64,000 nt of DNA from Bryopsis sp. KO-2023. Its lineage: Eukaryota > Chlorophyta > Ulvophyceae > Bryopsidales > Bryopsidaceae. Position 1 is the stretch's first letter; the number at the start of each line of letters is the position of its first letter. The stretch is taken from the NCBI GenBank assembly GCA_030272585.1, contig BSYQ01000006.1, positions 6,411,001 through 6,475,000 on the forward strand, written 5' to 3'. Under the pieces are notes generated by a model. The model was not told where the DNA came from and ran no database searches. It saw nothing but the letters and a program-made list of their open reading frames with translations. Made by a program: the position numbers and the translations under genes. This document shows positions 1-11,830 of this stretch, piece by piece.

Positions 1-735
1 TGTGATGTTGAGAGATTTTGCAGGAAATGGTTGGCCACGAATTCCCTGACGTGGAAACACTCGAATCAAGAAGAGAGCCAGAGCCCAGACTTCCACCCAA
101 AAAAGAGGCCAAATCAGCCAGAGCCACCGCACATCTCCACCCCGGCAATGGTGGTCGAAGAAGAAAATAATAGCATCAATATATATATATGTACGTACAT
201 AGGCATATGCACACCAGAGAGGAGCCTTGTTCAATCAAGGTTTTCCGCCATCCGTTTAAACTTTGTGCAGCTTTGTTTTGCTGGTGTGGATTGGCAGCAG
301 GCATTAGATCTTAGGCTTCAGGATTTCAGATATTCGTGTTAGGGAGGGGCTGTATGGTGTAGAAGAATGTGGAATTGTGAAACTTTGAGGTTATGAGTTG
401 AGTGTTGCTGAAATCGGAGAGATGCATTCTGGATGGGATCTGGGATAATACAGCCAAATACCGTGGCTTCCTTCAAAATCTGCACAGCACATCTATGTTC
501 TGAAACTGTTGGTATAACCACAGCAAATTGAGAATATATATATTTTTCCTTACGAAAAACTGCCGAATCGATCTGCCCTCAGCCAAAATTTCCCCTCCCA
601 AAGGTTTCAAGATTATATCAGATCTTTGTCTGTCTGGGGGTGCCGTACGCTGTTCGGTATTTTCACGTGCAAGCCACGCAGTTGTTCAAAATCCGATCAC
701 ATCTCCCAGCGCTTTTCGTGAACCAGGGCTTTCCA
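1..735. other. Upstream region of chlorophyll synthase
   Basis: No gene is supported here. The only open frames are short and unlike known proteins. The stretch contains an AT microsatellite-like run near 180-190 and presumably the promoter and 5' UTR of the chlorophyll synthase gene that starts at 736. I see no convincing TATA box. Confidence 0.4.
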
Positions 736-3342
736 ATGTCGACGACGATGCGCCTAGGGACTTCCCTCAGCGTCGGTGCTCGGATCGGCAAGAGGCCCGT
801 TCCTTCGGCCTTCTCAAGCATCGTTGCCCCAAAGCCCCCCAGCTTGCTCGCTGTGAACCGAATCCACGCGCCAGCAAGAAGTGAGAGAGAACAAAGTGAT
901 AATCCGCCAGTGTGTTCAAAAAGGTCGCTTTTGTTTCGAGAGATTGCTGGACTTTGCTTTTAATGTTCAGAGTTTTTTTTCTTGATTTTTAGAAAAATTA
1001 TGATCCATCATTTTCATTATGATTTCCCCTGGGATGTAAGAGGATTCTTCTTGATGTTCCCTGATTGTTGGCTTGATTTCTTATTTGTCTTATGGGTTTT
1101 TCCAGGTGGCTGTAGGCTTTGTGTCAGGGCATCTCAGGATACGGAAGAGAGTAAAGAAACCACAAAAGAGGAGGGTTCCAAAGTTTCTCAGCTCTTGGGA
1201 ATTAGGGGGGCAAAGCAAGAAACCGACATTTGGAAAATCAGGCTGCAATTGACAAAGCCTGTAACTTGGGTTCCGCTCATTTGGGGTAAGATATACTTGC
1301 ACCTCCCACCCCCCCAAAAAAAAACAAAGAAAAGAATGAAAAAAATTGAATTAAAACGAATAGCAAGGGAAAACAGAGATCACTGCAAAATATGAGATGT
1401 TAAAAAATCAAAGGCAAATGCGCCCCAAAAATTCCCTTCTCGAAAACTTTTTTTTTCGAAAAAAGTGGGGGAACCATAGTTTCATTCACTCTTTCCTCTT
1501 CCAATCCATCACATTGCCGCTCACTTATTTTTCTCGTCAGCTGATAATCAACTGCTTCCTTTTTTTTTCTTTCGGAAAGGTGTTCTTTGTGGAGCAGCAG
1601 CTTCTGGTGGATTCACATGGACTTTGGATAATGTGTTGAAATCGTTGGTCACCATGACCATGTCTGGGCCGCTTCTCACTGGATATACTCAAACCATCAA
1701 CGATTGGTATGACCGAGAAATCGATGCTATCAATGAACCCTACAGGCCCATTCCTTCAGGTATATGAAGAACAAAACATTTGTGGGGAAAAAATTCCAAG
1801 AGAAATCTTCACTGAATAACCCGAATGCAACCCCAGGCAGTTCCTGGTTGAGGTGCCGAGTGGTGATTTAAAGAAATTACAAAAAAATCCAGGTTTCGTG
1901 CATAAAAGAATTAAAGAAATGGTGGCTGACTCTGTTACGATCTCCATCTTCGATATCAGGGGCCATCTCAGAGTTCGAAGTGATTGCTCAAATTTGGATT
2001 TTGCTGCTGGGAGGATTGGCAGTTTCTTATGGCCTTGACGTATGGTCAGGCCACGATTTTCCCATCGTCTTTTCCCTGGCAGTTTTCGGCTCATTCATTT
2101 CCTACATTTACTCTGCTCCCCCACTGAAATTGAAACAATCCGGTTGGATTGGTAATTATGCTCTTGGCTCCTCATACATTTCGCTTCCTTGGTGGGCTGG
2201 ACAAGTAAGTCTCTCTGTATTGCTTTTTCCCTTTCCAAGTGTGTGTTTTGTTGAGAAATGGACTCCAGATGTTTTGTTTTAAATCCTCAGATTGTATTTG
2301 TTTACTTTGTGTTCATCTTTCAGCATATTTGGAAAGGGGGGGGGGGGTAAATTTTGGATGAATAAACTGAAAAGCAGCATATTTGAATGGCATCTACGTA
2401 TAGTTCTCCTGATTTTTGGAAGCGACCTCTACAGTGACCACAAACACATGGTTAATAAAGGATTATCATTGCTATTTGTTCCCCAGAAGTAGTGTGCAAT
2501 GGTTTTCTGGTTGAAACGTCATTGATTCTGACATCCTTTGGGTTCATTTGATATGTTTGATCGACATCTTTGATTTGTTTTTCCCAATGTTTTTCACTGC
2601 AGAGCGTATTTGGAACCTTGTCCCTGGATGTTGTAGTTTTGACAATTTTGTACTCGATTGCTGGCTTGGGCATCGCCATTGTCAATGATTTCAAGAGTAT
2701 TGAAGGAGACAGGTGAATTCGTGCGGTGGTTGCACAGCTACTTTTCCTGCTCACTTTTTCAATGGCATTCTGTTCATCCAGAAAATCACCTTCCGGAAAC
2801 ATTTACTATTTTGCTCTTGAAGTCTACCAACTGTGGACACTTGGAGGCTGGGGGCATATGTATCTTTCTATATATATATTTTTTATATGTAAAAAATGTT
2901 GAAATTTAAGGGAATGAAGAGAATGCATATTACAGTGATCAGTTTTGTTAGTCTTCCAGGATTAGACATTCCCAAAATGAGTGGGCTACATGGAAGGGGA
3001 AAAGCGACTGACAGAATTTGTGTTCATAGGGCGATGGGCTTGCAATCTCTTCCGGTTGCGTTTGGAGTGGACACGGCCAAATGGATTTGTGTGGGCTCCA
3101 TTGATATCACTCAAATATGTGTGGCAGCTTACCTCTTTTTCGGCCTTCACGAAAACACGGAGGCTCTTATTTTGACCGGACTCATCATCCCTCAAATTTT
3201 CTTCCAAGCCACTTTGTTTTTGCCTGATCCTATCAAGAATGATGTGGCATACCAGGCCAGATCTCAGCCTTTCCTAGTGTTCGGCTTGTTGACCACAGCT
3301 TTTGCATTCGGACATCAAAACATGATGGCCCTCGCTCAGTGA
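736..3342 (+). CDS. CHLG: Chlorophyll synthase, plastid precursor
   Basis: This gene encodes chlorophyll synthase, the thylakoid/plastid membrane prenyltransferase that esterifies chlorophyllide with phytyl or geranylgeranyl diphosphate, the last step of chlorophyll synthesis. I join six exons: 736-880, 1106-1285, 1580-1759, 1960-2204, 2603-2712 and 3030-3342. All junctions are GT-AG and in phase, giving 390 residues. Roughly the first 60-70 residues are basic and Ser/Arg-rich, as in a plastid transit peptide. The family prenyl-diphosphate motifs are visible: NDWYDREID (residues 149-157) and NDFKSIEGD (279-286). The block GDRAMGLQSLPVAFG spans the last splice junction and is diagnostic of ChlG. 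Several hydrophobic segments fit the UbiA fold. Length is close to plant ChlG precursors. The start at 736 is the first ATG of the frame giving a transit-like leader; a further upstream in-frame ATG at 640 is possible. Confidence 0.95.
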
Positions 3343-3996
3343 TAAGGAATGCTTTGCGTTTGCTGGTGTATTTTTTCCGGGAAGAAAAAAAGAAACTGAA
3401 AGAAAAATGTGTCGAATTTTTTCTTTTTTTGTGTGGAGGAAGGGGTAGTCAGAGCTTTCCGACATTTTTGACATTTTGATAAACAGATGTTCCCGAATAT
3501 TTCTTATATCGGCCGGGAAATGCAGTGTTAGGAAAATATATTGTTGAAGGTTATTATTCTTGTAATTTTTCACACATTCTAGGTGTTTTAGCAATTCTGA
3601 GCATCAGAAAAAACATGTTTTATGTTTTATGTGTTGTTTTGTGAACATTGTGGCCAACCAACCCTCGCCAGAAGGAGTCTTCTGGGAAAGATTTCTTACA
3701 CAAGTGTATGAAAAGGTTCTGCTGATTGCATTCTTGTTATTATCATGTGCTTTATGTATTATTATTATGCATTCCCATACTTCACAACAGAAGTTTGGTT
3801 ACTTTTGCTAACAAATGAGACAGGACTTCCAGTGAACTTCTTTCCACATTGCCTGTGCCAACTGTGGTCGTGTGACTTGACAATTAGCTCAGTTGACCAG
3901 AAATGATGAACGGCCAGCATTGAATGGGTGCCGCCACACGGTTAGGAGGAACTGGTTTAACAATATAAAACAGAGCATGGACGGTGCAAAAGAAAT

Positions 3997-4335
3997 CTAT
4001 TCTGTGGGCTTCTCTCGTGTCGAATTGAGTGCGTCGCTGCCACGCAAACAATTCGTTAACCCCCTCTTGTGAACACAACAGATCCCAGTCAAATATACGA
4101 ACAGTCCACCCGGAGTCATTCCCTCCTGGTTAAAAGAGGTGCACATACTGCAACCGGTGTTGGCGTTTTCAAGAGCCCTTAAAACTGAATCTTTACCATC
4201 CAACTGTGGTTCTTCGACCTGTGGTTTAAACGGAGGAGGACAGTCACAGTGAGCAATATTCCACCGACGGTGAAAGTTGCAACCAATCTTGCTCCACATT
4301 CCAGTTCGCCAATCAAAGGATTCGAAACAACTCAA
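3997..4335 (-). other. Open frame with GPS-like Cys/Trp motif, possible exon or gene remnant
   Basis: The minus-strand frame contains the order C, then W, then GMWSKIGC, then eight residues and C-D-C. This resembles the GPS (autoproteolysis site) motif of GAIN-domain and polycystin-type proteins, in which a Cys and Trp are followed by W-x(3)-GC and a C-x-C. I cannot connect it to flanking exons. Neither a transmembrane domain nor the usual H-L-T cleavage tripeptide is seen: the residues after the C-x-C are prolines. It may be an exon of an unrecognised minus-strand gene, a remnant, or chance. Confidence 0.25.
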
Positions 4336-4654
4336 ACGACTGTGGTTCTGTCAAGAGTATGCAGTAAACGCGCATAAAAACAGTAAACGATGGAAACTCA
4401 GTGGGACTCGAAAGGTTATTACAAACACCCTTTCCTTCCTCTTTATAGAAAACCACAGTGTATTGCCTTTGCCACAAAACGATCAACCTGCAGGAAAAAC
4501 GTATCTTCATGTCCTGCTCAGTTTGTACTGTTCTTAGTGTGTTTCCATCTTCACCCTTCTACCGGAAATGGCGTTAATGCTAAACTTCCAATTGGGATTT
4601 GACAGTTCCTCACACTACGCATATTTTCTTGTTAAAGTTCTGACGGATTACTAA

Positions 4655-4933
4655 TTGACTCCAAGGTACAGCCACATGGGCTGGCAGTGCACTACAAGCC
4701 CGCAAAGGTTAATTTCAGCAATCCCATCGATTCTTGGTCGGCACTCCCGTTTCGACAAGGCGCATCTCCCCAAAATGAACGTTGTGTTCATGCTATTGGT
4801 TCCTGTATTCTACATGTTTGCCTCCGCATTCTCGCTGTTGTGGTTCGGGTTTGCGTATGAGCAATTGGTTATTGGCCTGGGTGTTATCAAGAAGTACCCA
4901 AGACTGGCAGAGTTCACTCCTGGTCCGTCATAG
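4655..4933 (+). other. Short open frame with hydrophobic segment, function unknown
   Basis: This 92-codon plus-strand frame has a hydrophobic stretch of about 40 residues beginning at MNVVFMLLVPVFYMF, followed by a short polar tail and a stop. It could be a terminal exon with a possible acceptor just after a TTTCAG near 4720. No upstream exon was found in consistent phase, and no family is recognised. It lies antisense to, but not overlapping, the GPS-like frame at 3997-4335. Confidence 0.2.
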
Positions 4934-5919
4934 CGGTTGGGTTCGAAGCCAGTCACTCAAGTTTTGCATATGATCGAGGGTAGATGGATGCTTGAAATTG
5001 CATGCCTGTGACTGCCGGAACAAGTCCTCAGTCCAACCCAAAAAATCTTGAACTGAGTTTCCAAAGAAGGCAAACTCCACAGCATCCTCTACCTTCATTA
5101 CAAGTATTGAATTCACTTTATATTTTGGTTGTTGTTTTCACTTTATCTACACGATACGTTAGCTCCAAAAAAGCAAAGTGAACCCACATGATGTCCAGAA
5201 GATTAGTTGTTTATATATTCATCAAAATTCTGACTGTTTTGCGGCGGTGTTTGAATTACTTTTGGACGTCAGCTGAACTCAAGACTGTGGATCGATGTCA
5301 CTGAGTGTTTTTGTTTGGTGGTCTTTTGTTGATGTGTTAGTGATGTCCACTCTGCAATCAAAATTCCAAAATATATTTGGGTAAGTTGCATGTACAATTG
5401 ATTTTGAACTTCTTTTATGTTGAAGAAATGTGATCTTCAACAAGCGCCACCGGCAATTAATTTGAGGAATCCTTTACTTCTTTCTTTATTTTTTCTCATT
5501 TTTGCTGGTTTTGCAATGATCAATTTCAATTTCTGTGCCAAAGCAGACATTGTTTTCCTGTTCCGAATGCATGCCTGTCTTTTTCACCTTGGCAAGAAAA
5601 TATGTTGTATCTTTTGATATTGTATTTTTATTATTATCGTGCTCGTGCACTTGTCAGTTCATTATGAACTGAAATAAAATCTTGAGTGTCATCCACAGGG
5701 CGCCAGGATCTTTTCAACCAAACACCACGCAAGTGATATTGGTCAGTATGTTGAAATTATTTTATTACTATTTATTTTCGGACAGTTTGATAACGTCCTC
5801 ACCTCACAGAAGACGGATTTCACTTGGAATTCACTTCAAAAAATGGCATACATGCTGTCATGGATCGATTGGTTGTCAGACAAGGAGATGAATCAAGAGT
5901 TGGTCAGACTGAGTTGTAC

Positions 5920-6022
5920 ACTTGGTGTTTAGGCTGATATTCCCCCCCACAATCATCGTTGTTAGTGGATGAATCAAAGGTCGTTTTCGGGGGGGGGGGG
6001 GATATCAGGCTAAACACCAAGT
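5920..6022. mobile_element. Small foldback (MITE-like) element
   Basis: Bases 5920-5948 (ACTTGGTGTTTAGGCTGATA followed by a C run) are matched in inverted orientation by a G run and GATATCAGGCTAAACACCAAGT ending at 6022. The near-perfect terminal inverted repeats of about 28 bp enclose about 45 bp with no coding potential. I see no clear target-site duplication. This architecture fits a short MITE or an old foldback insertion. Confidence 0.5.
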
Positions 6023-7175
6023 AAATATATGCATTTTTTTGTTTTCTCCATCAGTCATTGCTTCCGCTTCTTCCAGGTTTTTCTTTTTTTCTTTTTATTG
6101 ACAAATGAAGAAATAAGAACTTGATGATGTGGTGACAGGTGGCCATATTAATGGTGATATTTGTGGAGTCAGAGAGAATCAGACGATCCTTGGCTGGACG
6201 AAACAGAGTTTAAGAGTGACATTGATTAGTAATTCAGTTTCTTTTTTCTGAGATTTTCGATTTGTTTGATGGCGTTTTGTGTAGGTTAACTTGTTTTTGA
6301 GAACTTGTTCTAGCTGGGCAGAATTCATTACGATCGTCAGCGCAACATGTAGAAAACAAAACCCAGATTTTCTTGTGGAGGGTGGAGTTCTTGCAAAATC
6401 TTGATGCTGGGATACCCCGAAACCTCAAGTTGGCAACCCCCAACATCGGCCCCCAGCCCCCCCCCCCCCTTCTATTTTTATCATTTTTATATATATGTTG
6501 CCCATCGATTGAATGACCTGCACAAAACAAATTAAAAGACAAATGATCCGCTTTCCATAATTGTGGACTTGCATTTCTGATGCCACAAATTCACCTTTTC
6601 TTTGCCATTGCTGCATGGGATGCAAACCCACGTATCCCACAGCACTGAAATTATTTGTTGCAAACCCACCAGTAATTCTGGAATTATCTGTGGATCTATG
6701 GAGCCTTGCTCTCAATATCGTCTCATATATGTAACCAGGGTTGCAGCTCAATGCACCTGTGCTTGAATCAATCTTGACCTGGATGGGTTTAATTCATTGT
6801 CCATTTTCTTTTTTGCATGCTACCAATGCTCCTGTGTGCTGTTTCAGACAATATCAATTAATGTTCATTTGTTGATAGACTAATCTGGTACAGCAATATT
6901 TTAGCTGTGGATCAATTTTTGCAAGTTCCCGCGTCTGATGAGATAGGAAAGGACTCCTCTAATAGCTTTTCCGAAAGCTAAACTAAGAAGATGTCCATGC
7001 TTTCAAAAACTTGCAACTGCCATCTCTGTGCAAGGTTCTCATGGAGTTCACGAAAATACGCCACCACCACTGGATTCTTTGGTCGATGAATGCAACCACC
7101 GGTAAATATATCCTCCAATCCCCAAACCAGTTCTTCCTCAAGATAATCATCTCTCATCCAAACAAAAACAAGACA

Positions 7176-9940
7176 TCACACAACGGCCACCTCCATTCCA
7201 ACATTCTTCTTGGCTAACTCTATTCTTTCCACTTTCTTTGGCCAATCCTCCCTAACAAGCAACTCACACGCCTCCTTACAATATTCATTATCCTTTCCAA
7301 GCACAAAAACAGAGCACACGGCTACGCTGGCCAGAAACCCAGCATCAACCATACTCTCCAAATCGACAGGGGGTGCGAATGGCTTCTGCACTTTGAAGAT
7401 AAACTTCTTCCACCAAGCCTCTCTTGAACATAACACAAATCGCACCCGCCCCCAGTGCTCTATTCTAGTGCAATCAACTGCTGTGTCATTAACAGGGGAC
7501 GAAAACTCGATGAGAGTTTCTGACAGCGCTGTCCAGGCTTGCATTCCGTTTTCAGGGGCGTTCTGCATTCCTGGTCGTCTCCTGTACTGGGAACGTGGCG
7601 GACATACATCCAGGTGATACAGCAAGCCCTCCACCACCGATGCCTAGGAAAAAATTCAAAAAATCAGAAGCAAAATTTGTCTTTTGTTGTCGGATGGATT
7701 GAACACATCGTCCAGTCAAAGATATTGCACTTGGAAGATCATGATGACTGTCAAATGTTGAGCGAAAAGCTGTGGACGAAAGCAGACAGGCTCCCTTGAT
7801 TAGCAGTTGCTATAAAGAGCTGAGCTGGGTTTTTTTGCGTCTTCCCAACCTCAATTTTCTATATTACTCAACTGTTCACGCGGATCAAAGGAAAGCCCCA
7901 CCTTGACACTCCAGTCGTTTCCCCACTTTGTTGAAAATTCCACCAATGTGTGGGCTGCACGCTTGCATGCAGGGTCACATTTCAGAAGCTCTACAAGCAA
8001 TTTGGAGGTTGCCAGAGCTTTGGTTTGACTGGTTTCTGAGGACCCCAATGACAGACATGCAGACAACGTATGTGAATCTGCATCCAATGGTCGGCTCTTA
8101 CAAGCCTTGTTACCCACAGCAACAGCAGCATCCCACTCCCCTTGTACCGCGTAAAGATGAGCCAATTTGTAAAAAGAATCCATTGAGGGTATTTTAATCT
8201 GCAGCGCAAAAAAGCGAAGAAAGGATATAACTGGTCAACATGATGAGCATCGCTTACATCATATAAATATATATATATATATCCAGTGGCTTTAGTGCAT
8301 TTCATTGAAGGAAAAGACATTCACATGTTCCTTCAGCTGTGGCGTTCACTCCCACCAGGTCTTTTGCATTTTCCAGTTGACCCCTCAATTCGTTTGCCAG
8401 TCGACTGCATTCCATATCTGAAGACACCCAATCAGAGTGTTGGAAATCAATCGGGGATACTCCAACAGGATTCAATTCTTTTCCCTCTCCCCCGCCGATT
8501 TCACGAACTTCCGAAACCCATCTTGCATAAGCAACTGCACCCCTAACAAACCCCACAGACTGAAGCGTCAGAAAGTCTTCTTCAACCGTATGCAGGATGC
8601 AGCGGCTAGGTCAGAAACCATGCAAACGAAATGTTTCAAGAATGCTAGAAGAAACATGAAAAACAGCTGGATCAATGCAACTGCTGAAAGATTTGCAAAG
8701 GTAGGATGCGTTGCATTCACCAGAAAGTTCAAAACATCCACTTATGGTTTTTGTAATTTCCAATTCAATCGAAAAAACCTCCTAAACGTGTCACACTCGA
8801 AAAAAAAGACTCCATGGTGGACCAATTTTGTCTTTATCACAAAATCTGCCGGGTTTTTGGGGGGGGGGGTTGCGAACCTGATGTAACAAGTGTGATGTCC
8901 ACACTTTCCATCTTTCACTGTTTTCAGGAGTCCCTTCAACAAAATGAGCTGTTTTTCGCCAATGAGAGCGCAGGCTTCAGCATCTTGGAGTTTTCCTTCA
9001 CAACATAATATAAAACAGCGCAAAAGCCGGCACTCTGTTTCGATGATAGTCACTCGGTAAGGATACCTCTGGCAACAATCAAAAGAGACACTAAGAAAAC
9101 AAGCAAGTTTTAGGCAGGTTTCTGAAATCCTTTTATGTTATTATTTATTTTTAGATACAGAACTCAGGGTAGTGCTGTTCATTGAATGTGATGGGAACAC
9201 GAACATTTCAAAAGTGTTTCTTGAAACAGGCACTTTTCAAGAAAAAAAGGATTTCATATTGCAAAGGGAAATGATGACGTTCATGAATGAAGTAGACTAT
9301 GTGAATGGAAGTCTTTTCATAAAGGAAAAAAAACTGCAAAAAAAAACTGCAATGATAAAGCCAATACAAGTAAGTTGAAAACACTCAGTGGCGAGACAGC
9401 GAAATCAAAAGCCAGGGGAATATTTCCTGAAGGTGAACAGCCCACCTTTTCGCGCATACCGAGATCCAGCAACGATTTGACAGCCGCGTCCCCTCTTGGG
9501 AAATGATAGAAAACTTCCAGCAGGAATCGAAACGCTCTATGAAATCGGCCGAATTTCCTCTCTTCTATAATAACCCTAGCACCACAAGAAGAAAAGATCA
9601 TACCCGCATGTTTTCAGCCTTCATTTGGCATTACATGTAAAGGAAAAATAAGGCTAATTTTCTGTAGATTTCAAAACCAACATGTGGTAACACCAATCAG
9701 CTGGATTATGGCAACCATCTTCGCATACAACCCCCCTCCCTGAGATATATTTATTGAAAAAATGGGCGGATTTTCTTTTCCCCTTGATGATCATTGAGAA
9801 CAAGTGGAAACACTCACTCTTGGGCACTTTCGTTTTCCAAAAACGAAAAATTGAACACAGCGTTCAGCAAACATCCTGCTCTTCCCCAGTCTCTCGACAG
9901 CAAAGCTTTTTCCACACTCGATTCGATGGCGGAACATGCT
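7176..9940 (-). CDS. Unrecognised helical-repeat (TPR-like) protein, 3' part
   Basis: I join six exons in descending order with consistent phases: 9940-9818, 9575-9446, 9068-8905, 8605-8356, 8198-7902 and 7643-7176 (stop). They give about 477 residues of an alpha-helical protein. Segments such as SVEKALLSRDWGRAGCLLNA and FYKLAHLYAVQGEWDAAVAV have the spacing of tetratricopeptide helices (A/W/Y/G pattern). The family is not recognised; a scaffold role is only an inference from the repeats. The 5' end is unresolved. A possible first exon starts with the ATG at 10685, and one or more small exons may lie between 9950 and 10350. I found no signal peptide or membrane segment in the resolved part. 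Confidence 0.55.
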
Positions 9941-11024
9941 CTGCAATGATTTCAGTCAATCTAAAACTGTCAGATGTAGCCAGCCAAATACCATTTTTCA
10001 ATACAAATGAACCTCATGCGATGAACCCAACCTATAACATGGCCGGAAAAGTTGGGCCAGTCAAGACTTTCCATTTTTTTTGTGCTCTCTATCATTCCGT
10101 GCAGGGAAAAAAAAATCAATGTAATCATAGTATTTTTCTCAATCAGAAAATGCATGCGTTGATGGCCAAAGCTCATCAAGGGGTTCGTGAAAAGCATCCA
10201 GAAGAAAAAAAGGCTGGAAGAACATGACCTTTTTTCATTTGTTTATTCTTTTTCTTCTTCAGTTTGTTGTACTCACAAAGGTCGAAATCTGGTCGCACTT
10301 GTCATCATTCTCCACGGTGGAAATGCAAACGTTCGCTGGGTTTTCTTATTTATGCATCGTTCACCAATTTTTCTGTGCTTCTGTGGCGGCGCATCATGTC
10401 TTCGAGCTCTATGTTTCTGAGCTGTGTTAAACTCTTTCCGTTTTACCCCCATCTTCCTTCTCTGACCCTTTTTGTTAAATCCTGAACAGCAACAAGAACA
10501 TCAACAACCCCACTGTTACATCCATTTTCATGTGTGCTCAATCACTAATGTTTTCTTTCCAACACACTGCAGTCATCAGCCAAGATTTGAAAACGCATAT
10601 TGGTGAGATTGGGACAGGTTACCGAAATAGCCGACGCTGTCGAAGACGAATTCCACTCGGTCTCAGCCACCAGGGCGACGTGCATCACGGCCCAAGAAGC
10701 GTGTTCTCGAACATATTTCCGAGGGGGTGTCAGTGGACGATGTTAGCGTCTGGATAAATGTCCAGAGCAATTCATGATTTTCCATGAGCTTGGTCCAGCC
10801 CACCAGCGTCACTGTAGACCTTTTTTTCATCGTAATTTTGCGTAAATTTTCGCGTAAGGCGTTACGTCCCATCCCCATGTATAATCGAGCCATGTGTAAT
10901 AATGATTTGATTTTGAAGGGCGTCTTTGGAGGCGATGGGAGGGGAGGTCCCCTCAGTGGTCAGCGGAATGCGGCCGCTGATGATATATTGGGAGGAATTC
11001 AGGAGTGTTCTCCGTGTTCCAAGC
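9941..11024. other. Unresolved 5' part of the TPR-like gene and divergent spacer
   Basis: The stretch should contain the missing 5' exons of the minus-strand TPR-like gene. Candidate pieces with splice-like borders are an ATG at 10685 followed by a donor near 10620, and a small frame at about 10275-10310 ending at a GTGAGT donor. I could not join them in phase. The segment 10926-11024 is similar to the upstream flank of the intact NTR-like gene at 57.8-57.96 kb and belongs to that duplicated block. Confidence 0.35.
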
Positions 11025-11830
11025 ATGTTGCGCTTTTTCCTTGGTGTTCTTTTTCTATCAGCCATCACGTTGGCGTGTTCGCCGATTCGAGGATGGAAGC
11101 CAAAGACGCCTTTGGAATTGGCCGCTCTCGCTGAGGTCGTTGTCGGTGGAACTGTTGTCGAGACTGGCGACTCGGTTCCGTGCGAGGGCGAGGGCGTCCC
11201 GATCTACACATATAGCGCCACAATACAAGTCGACTGTGTGCACAAGGGAAACGTTGTTTGCACCTCTGGTACGTCTACTCTGGTGCAACGTTGGCGCGGA
11301 CGGTTGACGTTCTTGAAGAAAGGTTTCGACGCTCGTAAACTCTTTGGGGCGGGTCTAAGGCAGAGCTGTACTCGCTCAGGTTCGTTGGAGATGGGTTGCC
11401 AGATCACTGCTGATGGTTTTGGAGACACTGCAGCGTGCCTTTCCCACGTCGACAAAGCAGGGAGCTACTACTTTTTCTTGACGCAACACAGTAAGGTCCC
11501 AGTTAACTACCCCAAGTCACCACGTGTAGGACGAAGTCCTGGCCCCCAACAACCTTACTCTGTCCAATATTTTGCGTTCCTACGATTGATTCAGAGGAGG
11601 GCCCCTGCAACGGGACATATGCCGCCTCCTACAACGACATTCATGGCGCTGCAAAACCAACCGTTGGTGTTAGTAGTCTCTGCTAAAACGTCGACAGGTG
11701 GAGCTCAAGCCGGGAATCTTCATCCTCGGAAAACTCAGCAACATAACATAACATAACATAATTACACGCGAAGAAGCCACCCAGCTTCTAAACTCAGCAA
11801 CCAAGCCCTCGGCCTTGACATCCGTCGCCA
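11025..11830 (+). pseudogene. Degenerate copy of the TIMP/NTR-like secreted protein gene
   Basis: This is a diverged duplicate of the intact gene at 57056-57817. Exon 1 (11025-11268) has the same length (244 nt) as in the intact copy and encodes the same signal peptide followed by CSPIRGW. The GTACGT donor, the CTCGCTCAG acceptor and exon 2 (GSLEMGCQITADGFGDTAAC) are preserved, as is the donor of the 46-nt intron 2. In exon 3, two single-base losses relative to the intact copy, near 11556 and 11570, shift the frame. The end is further broken by a repeat-rich insertion containing ACATA units at about 11741-11800. Homology resumes briefly near 11795 and fades by about 11830. The gene probably makes no functional full-length product. 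Upstream homology shows that flanking DNA was duplicated too. Confidence 0.7.

Larger units (their letters stand above)
3343..7175. other. Region without confident gene between CHLG and a TPR-like gene
   Basis: The first few hundred bases are a G/T-rich 3' flank of chlorophyll synthase. Beyond that I find only short open frames. Two fragments deserve note. A minus-strand frame at 3997-4335 has a GPS-like cysteine/tryptophan pattern. A plus-strand frame at 4655-4933 ends in a strongly hydrophobic segment. A 103-bp foldback element lies at 5920-6022. Runs of G or C occur near 5989 and 6463. No multi-exon model could be built with consistent phases. Confidence 0.4.
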
